Positions 6,997 through 14,456 of a stretch of 15,204 bases of DNA are shown here, in pieces. Position numbers and translations under genes: made by a program. The notes below the pieces were generated by a model. That model was not told where the DNA came from. It saw nothing but the letters and a program-made list of their open reading frames with translations, and ran no database searches. This DNA is from Methylococcaceae bacterium (GTDB taxonomy: Bacteria > Pseudomonadota > Gammaproteobacteria > Methylococcales > Methylomonadaceae). Location of the stretch: NCBI GenBank assembly GCA_013138855.1, contig WTBX01000316.1:1-15204 (forward strand), read 5' to 3'. Position 1 is the stretch's first letter; each line of letters opens with the position of its first letter.

Positions 6997-7616
6997 GACT
7001 AGATGCTTAAAGTTATTTTAAGTTGATAGTCTTTATTCATAAACTTAAAGCATATTAAATAAAAAGCAAGCACTTGTGACGATTAATTGATGAAATAACT
7101 AATTCATTAATTGCAGATATTCTATGTGTAATTTATAGAGCTTAGTTTGTTTGTGAAAAATACGAAAATTTATCAAGCGGGACACTTAAAATTATCAATA
7201 ACGTAAACATAAAACCATTCATGCCTCGACAAACTCATCACCAACCGCTTAACCTAAAACAGTCCCATGTTAAGTTGGTCTCCGAAATTTTTTATAATTT
7301 CACGAAAAACCTCAAAGCCCATAATCTTTATTGAAAGGGTAGAATTTCATTAAATAAGTTCTATGTTATGGCGCATTACTTAGCATCGTGCAAAAACATT
7401 GTTTTTTATAATACAATAAGCTGGCTTTAATATCTTAGGAATAGACTTTAGCAACATGGGTTGCTTTAAATTAAATAGATAAAACTAATATTTAAATTAT
7501 TTAATCCTAGTTTATTTTAAGTAAGATTGTAGAGTAACAAAATAACAAGCAACGCTTATTTGTCATCTTTATGACTATAAAAAAGGGTTGTATCAATAAC
7601 AAGGGGAGTATTTAGT
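6997..7616. other. AT-rich intergenic region with no recognised gene
   Basis: About 620 bases between the composite repeat and the membrane-protein gene. It is strongly AT-rich, with frequent stops in all frames. A weak inverted repeat, attaattgatgaa with ttcattaattg, lies near 7083-7112. A 37-codon open frame from the ATG at 7221 lacks a ribosome binding site. The only clear signal is at the right end: the ribosome binding site aaggggag at 7601-7608, eight bases before the ATG at 7617. I see no tRNA, riboswitch or insertion sequence. The region presumably holds the promoter of the downstream gene. Confidence 0.6.
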
Positions 7617-8369
7617 ATGTGTTGGAGTGGTGAAGCTTCTGGCGTTCTTGCCGCAGTGGGGCTTGCAACCGCAGCTTATGTTGCGATTAAAGGGGAATCT
7701 AAAGAACTATGGATTCCACTGACGTATTTTGCGTTAATGGAGCTGTTACAAGCAGCGACTTATGTGTATATAGATTTATGTGATAATCCGAGTAATCAGA
7801 TATTGACGCTGTTTGGTTATCTGCATATCGCCTTTCAGCCATTTTTTGTGAATATGGTGGCGATGTATTTTATTCCAAAAGAGGTTAAAGAGAAGATAAG
7901 TACGGCGGTTTATACTGTTTGTGCGATGGGATCGCTGGCAATGTTGGTTAAAATGTTTCCATTCGACTGGGCAGGGTCTTGTAATATCGGTATTGAAGGT
8001 TTTTGTGGTACACAAACCTGTTCGGTTTCAGGAGCATGGCATATCGCTTGGCAAATGCCGTTGAACGGGATTATGTCTGAGCCTGTGGAATGGTTATTTG
8101 ATTTTAATTGGGGTTTACATGCGTTCACTTACATTTTAGTGGCTTTTTGGATGCCGCTGATGTACGGTTCATGGCGATTTGTGGGTTTTCATTATTTAAT
8201 TGGCCCTTTAATTTCAGATCTTTTAACGGAAGACCCAAATGAATATGCAGCGGTATGGTGTTTATTTTCGATTGCCTTATGTGTTTCTGTGATTAAAACA
8301 CCGATTAGAAAACATTTACATGTTCAAAACTGGCCTTATTATCAAAGGTTAGTGGCGAGAATGGCTTAG
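7617..8369 (+). CDS. Polytopic membrane protein of unknown function (MCWS N-terminus; possibly DUF5765 family)
   Basis: A 250-residue protein with about seven hydrophobic segments, roughly at residues 6-24, 32-51, 62-85, 95-112, 165-183, 186-201 and 210-226. It begins MCWSGEASGVLAAVGLATAAY; the MCWS-E-S start recalls a family annotated as DUF5765, a match I make from memory. Histidines lie inside or beside helices (GYLHIAFQPFF, His70; AWHIAWQMP, His142; WGLHAFTY, His168), and residues 119-137 form a Cys-containing loop (Cys122, Cys130, Cys135). This pattern could suit metal or haem binding, but that is speculative. The start is well supported by aaggggag eight bases before the ATG. It stands alone, after a long non-coding region, and is followed by a weak ggtaac/gttacc hairpin (8386-8403). 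No function can be assigned. Confidence 0.8.
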   Translation: MCWSGEASGVLAAVGLATAAYVAIKGESKELWIPLTYFALMELLQAATYVYIDLCDNPSNQILTLFGYLHIAFQPFFVNMVAMYFIPKEVKEKISTAVYTVCAMGSLAMLVKMFPFDWAGSCNIGIEGFCGTQTCSVSGAWHIAWQMPLNGIMSEPVEWLFDFNWGLHAFTYILVAFWMPLMYGSWRFVGFHYLIGPLISDLLTEDPNEYAAVWCLFSIALCVSVIKTPIRKHLHVQNWPYYQRLVARMA

Positions 8370-8432
8370 TTAAAACTGTCTAAAAGGTAACAAGGATGTT
8401 ACCGCGATTATTTTGCGTAGGGATGCCATTTT

Positions 8433-8582
8433 AATAACGTCCGAAACTATACAAGTCAACTTAGTAAAACTTATAAACCATGAAGGGCATGAAGAACATG
8501 AAGTTTTAATGATTTTTTCTTCATGTTCTTCATGCCCTTCATGGTAAAAAATAAAAATATATTTTAAGTTTCGGATATTATT
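8433..8582. repeat. MITE-like element with a perfect 27-base inverted repeat and outer terminal repeats
   Basis: Arms 8477-8503 and 8519-8545 are perfect 27-base inverted copies around a 15-base loop. Each arm is itself built from three 9-base units (catgaaggg, catgaagaa, catgaag). Outer inverted repeats aataacgtccgaaact (8433-8448) and agtttcggatattatt (8567-8582) match at 14 of 16 positions. It lies between two convergent genes, so it may end transcription from either side, but no good U-tract follows the stem. No coding potential is seen. Confidence 0.85.
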
Positions 8583-8595
8583 TAATTTTCATGCT

Positions 8596-8910
8596 TTATG
8601 GTTTTTCTTGCAAAACAACACTGAGTCCTTCAAATATAGGTTTGCTGACAAACAATGCCCCTATATCTCCAAACTGCGTATGAGCTTTAATAAATTCGTC
8701 CGATTTTGTCCAAACATCAAAATCTTCTTTGCTGTTCCAGATAAAATGAGAAATATATAAGGTGTGGTCTTCTAGGCTATCTCCGCGTAATAAAAATAAA
8801 CCTCGATAACCTTTCGTTTCACTCAAATAGCTTTTACGTTTTTTCCATACCGATTCAAATAATGATTCTTGTCCTAAAGTAACTTGAAAGCGCGTCATTG
8901 CCATGTACAT
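8596..8910 (-). CDS. ABM-domain protein, IsdG/HmoA-like (antibiotic biosynthesis monooxygenase fold)
   Basis: A 104-residue single-domain protein with the dimeric alpha-beta barrel pattern: MTRFQVTLGQESLFESVWKK, GYRGLFLLRGD, TLYISHFIWNSKEDFDVW. Trp67 and His77 lie in W-N9-H spacing (VWTKSDEFIKAH), exactly as the haem-site Trp and His of Staphylococcus IsdG. The third IsdG catalytic residue, an Asn in the first strand (ENRLTL), aligns with Thr6 (MTRFQV), so haem degradation is uncertain. Family members may instead be quinone or polyketide monooxygenases. The ATG at 8910 is favoured by an AGGA seven bases upstream; ATGs at 8904 and 8898 are alternatives. It is monocistronic on the minus strand, with repeat elements on both sides. 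Confidence 0.82.
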   Translation of the reverse strand: MYMAMTRFQVTLGQESLFESVWKKRKSYLSETKGYRGLFLLRGDSLEDHTLYISHFIWNSKEDFDVWTKSDEFIKAHTQFGDIGALFVSKPIFEGLSVVLQEKP

Positions 8911-8989
8911 ACTAAAATCCTGTAAAACGGTTAAAGTTTATTTGTTTTAAATTTCGTAAAGCCAAGAAGACCTATCAGGCTTTTCTGTA

Positions 8990-9164
8990 AATTTAGGTGT
9001 AACTACTCAGGCGGAGGCGCGACTTCTAGTCGCGCACGAGACCTAAAAACCTCTTCAAAATCTATAAAATTAGACAGATTAAAATAAGCTTGTTTTAAAA
9101 CTTACGCATGAAACTTCGTGCGCGACTAAAAGTCGCGGCTCCGCCTGAGCAGTTACATTTAAGT
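8990..9164. repeat. Palindromic element, GCGACT-AGTCGC family, longest copy D
   Basis: Left arm, from about 9010 (gcggaggcgcgacttctagt), faces right arm 9120-9146 (cgcgactaaaagtcgcggct and beyond). Symmetry extends outward through actactcagg / cctgagcagt to aggtgtaact / agttacattt. The interior starts cgcacgagacctaaaaac, as in copy A, then continues about 45 bases longer, so A and D share a common ancestor. It lies between the ABM gene and the FAH-family gene and encodes nothing evident. Confidence 0.88.
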
Positions 9165-9275
9165 TTTACTTTGAAATTTAAAGTCGATACCTAAAAACTA
9201 TAGTGGCTTAAATTAAGTAGGTCAACTCATCGAAGTGTTTTACTTGAATAAAGAGAGAGACACTCATTAGCGCGT

Positions 9276-10148
9276 TTAATATAAAGCAAGATTATCAGGC
9301 TCATCAATAACAGGGTTAGACAGCTCCCCCAGTTTTTCAATTTCAATTTTAACGGTCTGCCCTGCTTTTAAATAACCGCGAGGTTTCATTCTGACTCCAA
9401 CGCCCGCTGGTGTGCCTGTGGAAATAATATCACCCGCCTCTAAAGTCATCACCGTACTTAAATAAGCCACCATTTCATAACAATTAAATAGCATTTCAGA
9501 GGTGTTAGCATTTTGTCGTAACTCATCATCAACCCATGTTTTTATAGAAAGATTATGTGGGTCGCCAACTTCATCGGCAGTGACTAAATACGCGCCTAAA
9601 GGGCCATGAGTATCGAAGGATTTTCCTAATGTCCACGTAGGCGTGCGAATTTGCCAGTCGCGTACCGTCACATCATTGGCAATCATATAAGCTGCAATAA
9701 CTTTATGGGCTTGATCTTCGGGAACATGGCGGCAGCGTTTTCCAATCACAAACGCTAATTCACCTTCATAATCCAGCTTTTCCGAGACTTTAGGTAAATG
9801 TATCGCCTCCCCCTCTGCTATGATGCAACTAGGTTGTTTATTAAAAAACAAAGGATATTCAGGACGCTCGCGCCCTGTTTCACTGATATGGTCAGCATAA
9901 TTCAAACCAATTCCAAAGAATTTTTGCGGATTAGGAACAGGTGCAAGCAGCTTGACCGTATTTAAGGCAAGTCGCCCTTTGCCACTCTCTATTTGTTGCT
10001 GCATTGCAGCTAAAGCACTTTTTCCTCGCGCTAAAAATTCAAGCATGGTCGATGGAATTTCTGGGTTATCTAAAGTATCAATAACTTCATTATCAACCAC
10101 CGCACCGACGCGAGTTTGTTGCTCATAAGTAAAGGTAACAAGTTTCAT
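9276..10148 (-). CDS. Fumarylacetoacetate hydrolase (FAH) family enzyme
   Basis: A 290-residue cytosolic enzyme with an N-terminal small domain (residues 1-70, starting MKLVTFTYEQQTRVGAVV) and a C-terminal FAH catalytic domain (about 73-288). The metal-binding set is present: Glu128 and Glu130 in LDYEGELAFVIG and Asp159 in IANDVTVRDWQ. GIGLNYADHISE, GKSFDTHGPLG (Lys176) and STGTPAGVG also match. Such enzymes hydrolyse or decarboxylate acylpyruvates, fumarylpyruvate, 2,4-diketo-3-deoxy sugar acids or oxaloacetate using Mg or Mn. Sequence alone does not identify the substrate, and no catabolic genes adjoin. Length and motifs are complete. Upstream of the ATG I see no good Shine-Dalgarno sequence. 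It is divergent from vgrG across a 174-base AT-rich gap. Confidence 0.9.
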   Translation of the reverse strand: MKLVTFTYEQQTRVGAVVDNEVIDTLDNPEIPSTMLEFLARGKSALAAMQQQIESGKGRLALNTVKLLAPVPNPQKFFGIGLNYADHISETGRERPEYPLFFNKQPSCIIAEGEAIHLPKVSEKLDYEGELAFVIGKRCRHVPEDQAHKVIAAYMIANDVTVRDWQIRTPTWTLGKSFDTHGPLGAYLVTADEVGDPHNLSIKTWVDDELRQNANTSEMLFNCYEMVAYLSTVMTLEAGDIISTGTPAGVGVRMKPRGYLKAGQTVKIEIEKLGELSNPVIDEPDNLALY

Positions 10149-10322
10149 AGAATCTAAATAATTATTAGTTGTGTGTGTTAATTATTAATAATCTACAGTT
10201 TTTATAGATTTTATCCATAATTTTTACAGATTTATGCTGTAACTTAAAACGCTAAGAAGATGTTTGTAATTGCATAATTTTTTGTTAACATCAAATCAGT
10301 CCATTGCAGAGGAACGACCATT

Positions 10323-12392
10323 ATGACAGCAGCAAACCGTAGCGTATCGGTAACTACGCCTTTAGGAGATGACGAGCTTATATTCCAAAGCATGAATGGT
10401 TCTGAGGAAATGGGTCGTTTATTTGAATTTGAAATCGAGCTTATCCGCGAGCAAAGCAAAGGGACAGTCGATGTAAGCTCTTTGCTGGGTAAAGATATAA
10501 GTTTGACACTGGAAATGCCTGATACGGCTACGCGCTATTTTAATGGGGCGATAGTGCAGTTTAAACATAGGGGACTTGTTGAGGGTTATTACCGTTATCG
10601 AGCGGTGTTACGTCCGTGGTTGTGGTTTTTAACGCGTACTGCGAATTGTCGTATTTTTCAGGAAAAAACCATTCCTGATATTATAAAAGCCATTCTTGGT
10701 GAGCATTCTTATGTCGATACGGAGTATAAAACGGAAGGCACTTACGATACGCTGGATTATTGTGTGCAGTATCGGGAAAGTGATTTTAATTTCATTAGTC
10801 GCTTAATGGAACACGCGGGTATTTTTTATTATTTTAAGCATGAAAGCGGCAAACATACGATGGTGATTACCGATGCGGGTAGCGCGTATCAAAGCGTAAC
10901 CGATTACACCACGATTCCGTATTATCCCGATGGTAACCCAGCCGCGCGAGAACGCGACCATATTTCAGAATGGCTAAATGGTCATCAAGTACAGTCGGGG
11001 GCTTATGAAATTAATGATTTTGATTTTGAATCGCCTAGTTCTGATTTAACCGCAAAATCAACTAAATCTCAGGGACATACTTACGATAGTTTAGAAATTT
11101 ATGATTATCCAGGTAAATATACTGAAGCGAGTTCAGGCACTACGCGCACCGATATTCGGATAGAGGAATTGCATAGCCAGTATTCATTGGTGAGTGGGCA
11201 AGGCAATGCGATGGGCATACAAACAGGCATGGAATTTACCCTCAGTGATTTTTATTTTGAGGAGGAAAACACTAAGCATGTCGTGGTTTCAGCCTCTTAT
11301 ACCATTCAAGGTGATAGTTATGGCTCAGGTGGAAGTAGTGGCGGCTCTTTGTTTGAAGTTAATTTTGTTGCGCTAAATTCTCAGCAACAATTTAGACCCC
11401 AACGAACTACCGCAAAACCTGTTATTTCTGGCTCGCAAACAGCGATTGTCGTCGGTAAAGAAGGCGAAGAAATTTGGACAGATAAATACGGCAGAGTTAA
11501 AGTGCAATTTCATTGGGACAGGGAAGGCGAAAGTAATGAAAATAGCTCGTGCTGGGTGCGTGTTTCTTATCCAACGGCAGGTAAAAATTGGGGTTGGATT
11601 TCTTTACCTAGAATGGATCAGGAAGTCATTGTCAGCTTTTTAGAAGGCGATCCAGATAGACCGATGATTACAGGGCGAGTCTATAACGCCGAACAAATGC
11701 CGCCGTATGATTTGCCAACAAATCAAACTCAAAGCGGTATTAAAACGCGTAGTTCTAAAGAAGGTACGGCTGAAAATTATAATGAAATTCGTTTTGAAGA
11801 TAAAAAAGATTCCGAAGAACTTTATGTTCATGCCGAGAAAGACTATAACCGCGTTGTTGAAAATAGTGAAACCGTTAAAATTGGTAGTGATGAGGCTGAT
11901 GAAGGCAGTCAAACCCTTGATGTTTATAAAGACAGAACCACAACTTTAGAAACAGGTAACGATAAATTAACGGTTACAAAAGGTAATCGTGAAACCATCG
12001 TTAGCGAAGGTAATAATAGTTTAACCGTGACTAAGGGCGATCATTCGGTTGATATTGATGCGGGTAAGCGAACTATTAATGTTAAAGACGATGACAGCAC
12101 CACAGTTTCCTCTGGCGACCATTCGCTTGACGTAAGCTCAGGTAAAAGCGAAGTGACCACAGGAAGCTCTATTAAATTAGATGCAGGCAGTACAATGACA
12201 TTGGAAGCGGCAACCTCTATTACCTTAAAAGTAGGCAGTAATAGTATAAAGATCAGCAGTTCAGGGATTACAATTAAAGGTACGATGGTTAAAGCAGAAG
12301 GCACCGCGACTGCGGAAATGAAAAGCCCCGCCACAACGGTTAAAGGTGATGGGATGTTGACGCTGAAAGGCGGCGTAACAATGATTAATTAA
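10323..12392 (+). CDS. vgrG: Type VI secretion system spike protein VgrG
   Basis: A 689-residue protein with the standard VgrG layout. Residues about 10-350 are the gp27-like base (YRESDFNFISRLMEHAGIFYYF at 150-171 is a hallmark). Residues about 365-455 are the gp5-like OB domain: TAIVVGKEGEEIWTDKYGRV, VQFHWDREG, SCWVRVSYPTAG, GDPDRPMITGRVYN. Residues about 470-689 are a threonine-rich, repetitive beta-helix needle ending GMLTLKGGVTMIN. There is no C-terminal effector extension, so any effector must be carried as a separate protein, probably through PAAR. The trimer would sit on the Hcp tube. The ribosome binding site GAGGAA (10309-10314) is eight bases before the ATG; TTGTAA (10264) and TAACAT (10286) with 16-base spacing are a weak possible promoter. 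The DUF6931-type gene follows after 20 bases. Confidence 0.96.
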   Translation: MTAANRSVSVTTPLGDDELIFQSMNGSEEMGRLFEFEIELIREQSKGTVDVSSLLGKDISLTLEMPDTATRYFNGAIVQFKHRGLVEGYYRYRAVLRPWLWFLTRTANCRIFQEKTIPDIIKAILGEHSYVDTEYKTEGTYDTLDYCVQYRESDFNFISRLMEHAGIFYYFKHESGKHTMVITDAGSAYQSVTDYTTIPYYPDGNPAARERDHISEWLNGHQVQSGAYEINDFDFESPSSDLTAKSTKSQGHTYDSLEIYDYPGKYTEASSGTTRTDIRIEELHSQYSLVSGQGNAMGIQTGMEFTLSDFYFEEENTKHVVVSASYTIQGDSYGSGGSSGGSLFEVNFVALNSQQQFRPQRTTAKPVISGSQTAIVVGKEGEEIWTDKYGRVKVQFHWDREGESNENSSCWVRVSYPTAGKNWGWISLPRMDQEVIVSFLEGDPDRPMITGRVYNAEQMPPYDLPTNQTQSGIKTRSSKEGTAENYNEIRFEDKKDSEELYVHAEKDYNRVVENSETVKIGSDEADEGSQTLDVYKDRTTTLETGNDKLTVTKGNRETIVSEGNNSLTVTKGDHSVDIDAGKRTINVKDDDSTTVSSGDHSLDVSSGKSEVTTGSSIKLDAGSTMTLEAATSITLKVGSNSIKISSSGITIKGTMVKAEGTATAEMKSPATTVKGDGMLTLKGGVTMIN

Positions 12393-12412
12393 TTTTAGAG
12401 AGGATGGCAAGC

Positions 12413-12994
12413 ATGGCGGAATTTACAAAAATTACTGAGGCTTTAGCTGCAACGATTACAGCCACTTTAGAATTAAGTGATGAAGCAAACGTGCTGTTGG
12501 GTGAAACCATGACTCCAGCAGATTATCTTCAACAGCTAATGGATAATGCTTTATATAACGATGCGATTAACTTTCTGGCTAACGCCTTACCAAAACGCGA
12601 AGCGGTCTGGTGGGCATGTGTTTGTGCTAAACAAACCTTAAATGATAAGTCGCCTGCTAGCGATGTTAAAGCGGTTGAATTGGCAGAGGCATGGGTTTAT
12701 AAACCGGTACAAGAAGTGTGCGAGCCAAATTATGCAGCGGCTGAGGCAACCGAATTTAAAACACCCGCAGGTTGGGCTGCGATCTCCGCTTTTTGGAGCG
12801 GTGAAAACATTTCGCCCTCTAAAGAAGCTATCGTTCCACCCCCCGAAGGCTTAACAGGAAAAGCGGTGAATGGTGCGGTAATATTAGCAGCGGTACAGGA
12901 AGAAGATCCGAAAATCATTACCGCTAATTATCAATTATTTTTAGCGAAAGGGGTTGATGTGGCGTGTGGTGGTGATGGGCGACAAGAACAATAA
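12413..12994 (+). CDS. DUF6931-type T6SS-associated protein of unknown function
   Basis: From the ATG at 12413 this encodes 193 residues (MAEFTKITEALAATITATLE). An ATG at 12404 is in frame, but the ribosome binding site gagagg ends at 12403, touching it, while it lies nine bases before the second ATG; the later start is therefore preferred. Visible family-like features are TPADYLQQLMDNALYNDAIN, FLANALPKREAVWWACVCAK, AWVYKP, KTPAGWAAISAFWSG, PPPEGLTGKAVNGAVILAA and a C-terminal FLAKGVDVACGG. I associate this pattern with DUF6931, known to me as a neighbour of VgrG and PAAR genes. It is alanine-rich, probably helical and cytoplasmic, with no signal peptide. Its place right after vgrG suggests an adaptor or accessory for loading the spike, which is inference. 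The VgrG partner is presumably the one just upstream. Confidence 0.75.
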   Translation: MAEFTKITEALAATITATLELSDEANVLLGETMTPADYLQQLMDNALYNDAINFLANALPKREAVWWACVCAKQTLNDKSPASDVKAVELAEAWVYKPVQEVCEPNYAAAEATEFKTPAGWAAISAFWSGENISPSKEAIVPPPEGLTGKAVNGAVILAAVQEEDPKIITANYQLFLAKGVDVACGGDGRQEQ

Positions 12995-12999
12995 GATTA

Positions 13000-13056
13000 C
13001 GTGATATTATCACGCGAATACCAAAAAAACATATCAACATATATTTCATATTGATA
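13000..13056. promoter_or_regulatory. Two dyads upstream of rloA, possible operator or terminator
   Basis: A perfect palindrome, CGTGATA-t-TATCACG, lies at 13000-13014, just past the DUF6931 stop. A second dyad pairs tatcaa (13032-13037) with ttgata (13051-13056). A -10-like TATACT lies at 13060-13065, but I find no convincing -35. The first could end the vgrG transcript weakly, though no U-tract follows, or either could bind a regulator. The rloA ribosome binding site is probably aaaagg at about 13076-13081. Confidence 0.35.
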
Positions 13057-13088
13057 AAATATACTTTTAATAGTGAAAAGGTCACGTT

Positions 13089-14456
13089 GTGTTAATAAGA
13101 TTTGTTGTAAATAACGTTCTTTCTTTTGGAAAAGAGAAAGAATTTAATATGCTTCCAATGCCTAGATTAAAACGATTAAATGAACATAAATATAATATAA
13201 ATGATTTTGAAATATTAAAAATTGCTTCGATTTATGGCGCGAATGGCGCAGGAAAATCAAATTTAATCCATGCCTTGTTCATGCTTCAAAACCTTATTAA
13301 ACAAGAAGAACTCTCATTAAATTACTCTAATAGTGAATTTAAATTTAATAGAGAACTAGGTGAAAAACCTTTAACCTTTGTTATCGAATATTTTCAAGAT
13401 AATAAATCATTTTTATATGGCATTGAAATATTAAATAACACGGTTATTACAGAAGAGCTTTACGAATCTGGTCTGGGAAAAAAAGAAGATAAATTATTGT
13501 TTGAAAGAAAAACAAATGTAGACACAAAAGAAACCAAAATAACATCTGAACTTTTTGAAGAGAGCCAAGAAAGTAAAACTTTAAAAAAAGTAATTGAAAA
13601 AAACCTAAGTAAGCCAGATAAAATTATTTTTCGTAACCTAACAACATTTAACGAACCTTATTTAAAAGATATTGAAACCGCCATAAAATGGTTTGATGAG
13701 ACCTTACAAATTGTAACTCCTGATGCAAAGCCAAGTGCCTTATCACATAAAATTGATATTGAACAAGAGTTTAAAAAATATGCCGAAGATACAATGAAAT
13801 CTTTTAATATTGGCATTGAAAGCATTAAATGTCAGAAAAAAACTTTAAAAGAATTTTTTGGTGAAGATGATTTAGAGCAAATAAATAATATAAAAGAAAA
13901 GCTTGGGAAGTCAGCAGAAAACTTATTAGGCTTACGGAATAAAAATAGCGATGAAATAATAATTAGTAAGGAAGATGATGAATATTATGTTAAAAAATTG
14001 CAAATTGAACATAAAGGACAGCACGATATAAGAGCTATGTTTGACTTAGATGAAGAGTCAGATGGAACTGTTAGGTTGTTAGATTTTATTCCTGCATTTC
14101 AAAGTATCATACATAAAAATAAAGTTTTTATAATTGATGAAATAGAAAGAAGCATTCATCCTCTTTTGATAAAAGAGCTGATTAAAAAGTTTTCTGAAGA
14201 TACTCAAACTAATGGGCAGCTAATATTTACCACTCACGAATCTAATTTATTAGACCAAGATATTTTTAGACAAGATGAAATATGGTTTGCAGAAAAGGAC
14301 AATGATGGCTGTAGCGATTTATATTCTTTAAGTGATTTCAAAGAGCACAGCACTATTGATATTAGAAAAGGTTATTTAACGGGACGTTATGGCTCAATCC
14401 CTTTTCTAGCTAATCTTAAAGACTTGAATTGGCACGAATATGCTACTAAAACGTAG
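13089..14456 (+). CDS. rloA: RloA-like AAA ATPase (AAA_15/AAA_21, OLD-type ATPase family)
   Basis: A 455-residue ABC/SMC-like ATPase read from a GTG start at 13089. That start is needed to include LIRFVVNNVLSFGKEKEFNM, the typical beginning of this family; the next in-frame ATG (13149) would remove it. Walker A is GANGAGKSN (50-58), an ABC-signature-like motif is ESDGTVRLLDF (323-333), Walker B is VFIIDEIERSIHP (346-358), and the H-loop is TTHES (381-385). The middle (about 120-310) is charged and helical. RloA proteins pair with RloB in Campylobacter type I restriction loci, and resemble the ATPases of OLD, Gabija and PARIS systems. rloB overlaps by 17 bases. Codons are much more A/T-rich than in vgrG, suggesting separate origin. 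Defence function is inferred, not shown. Confidence 0.88.
   Translation: MLIRFVVNNVLSFGKEKEFNMLPMPRLKRLNEHKYNINDFEILKIASIYGANGAGKSNLIHALFMLQNLIKQEELSLNYSNSEFKFNRELGEKPLTFVIEYFQDNKSFLYGIEILNNTVITEELYESGLGKKEDKLLFERKTNVDTKETKITSELFEESQESKTLKKVIEKNLSKPDKIIFRNLTTFNEPYLKDIETAIKWFDETLQIVTPDAKPSALSHKIDIEQEFKKYAEDTMKSFNIGIESIKCQKKTLKEFFGEDDLEQINNIKEKLGKSAENLLGLRNKNSDEIIISKEDDEYYVKKLQIEHKGQHDIRAMFDLDEESDGTVRLLDFIPAFQSIIHKNKVFIIDEIERSIHPLLIKELIKKFSEDTQTNGQLIFTTHESNLLDQDIFRQDEIWFAEKDNDGCSDLYSLSDFKEHSTIDIRKGYLTGRYGSIPFLANLKDLNWHEYATKT

Noticed and set aside
7221..7334. Small open frame (37 codons, MPRQTHHQPLNL...)
   Set aside because: No ribosome binding site, no recognised motif, and such short frames are expected by chance in AT-rich DNA.
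1450..9164. Repeated motifs that could suggest a CRISPR array
   Set aside because: The copies are inverted-repeat elements hundreds to thousands of bases apart, without regular short direct repeats and spacers.
11700..12392. Effector domain at the VgrG C-terminus
   Set aside because: The region is a regular threonine-rich repeat ending in the usual GGVTMIN tip, without any extra domain.
12404..12412. Earlier ATG for the DUF6931-type gene
   Set aside because: The gagagg ribosome binding site directly abuts this ATG, whereas the ATG at 12413 has normal spacing.
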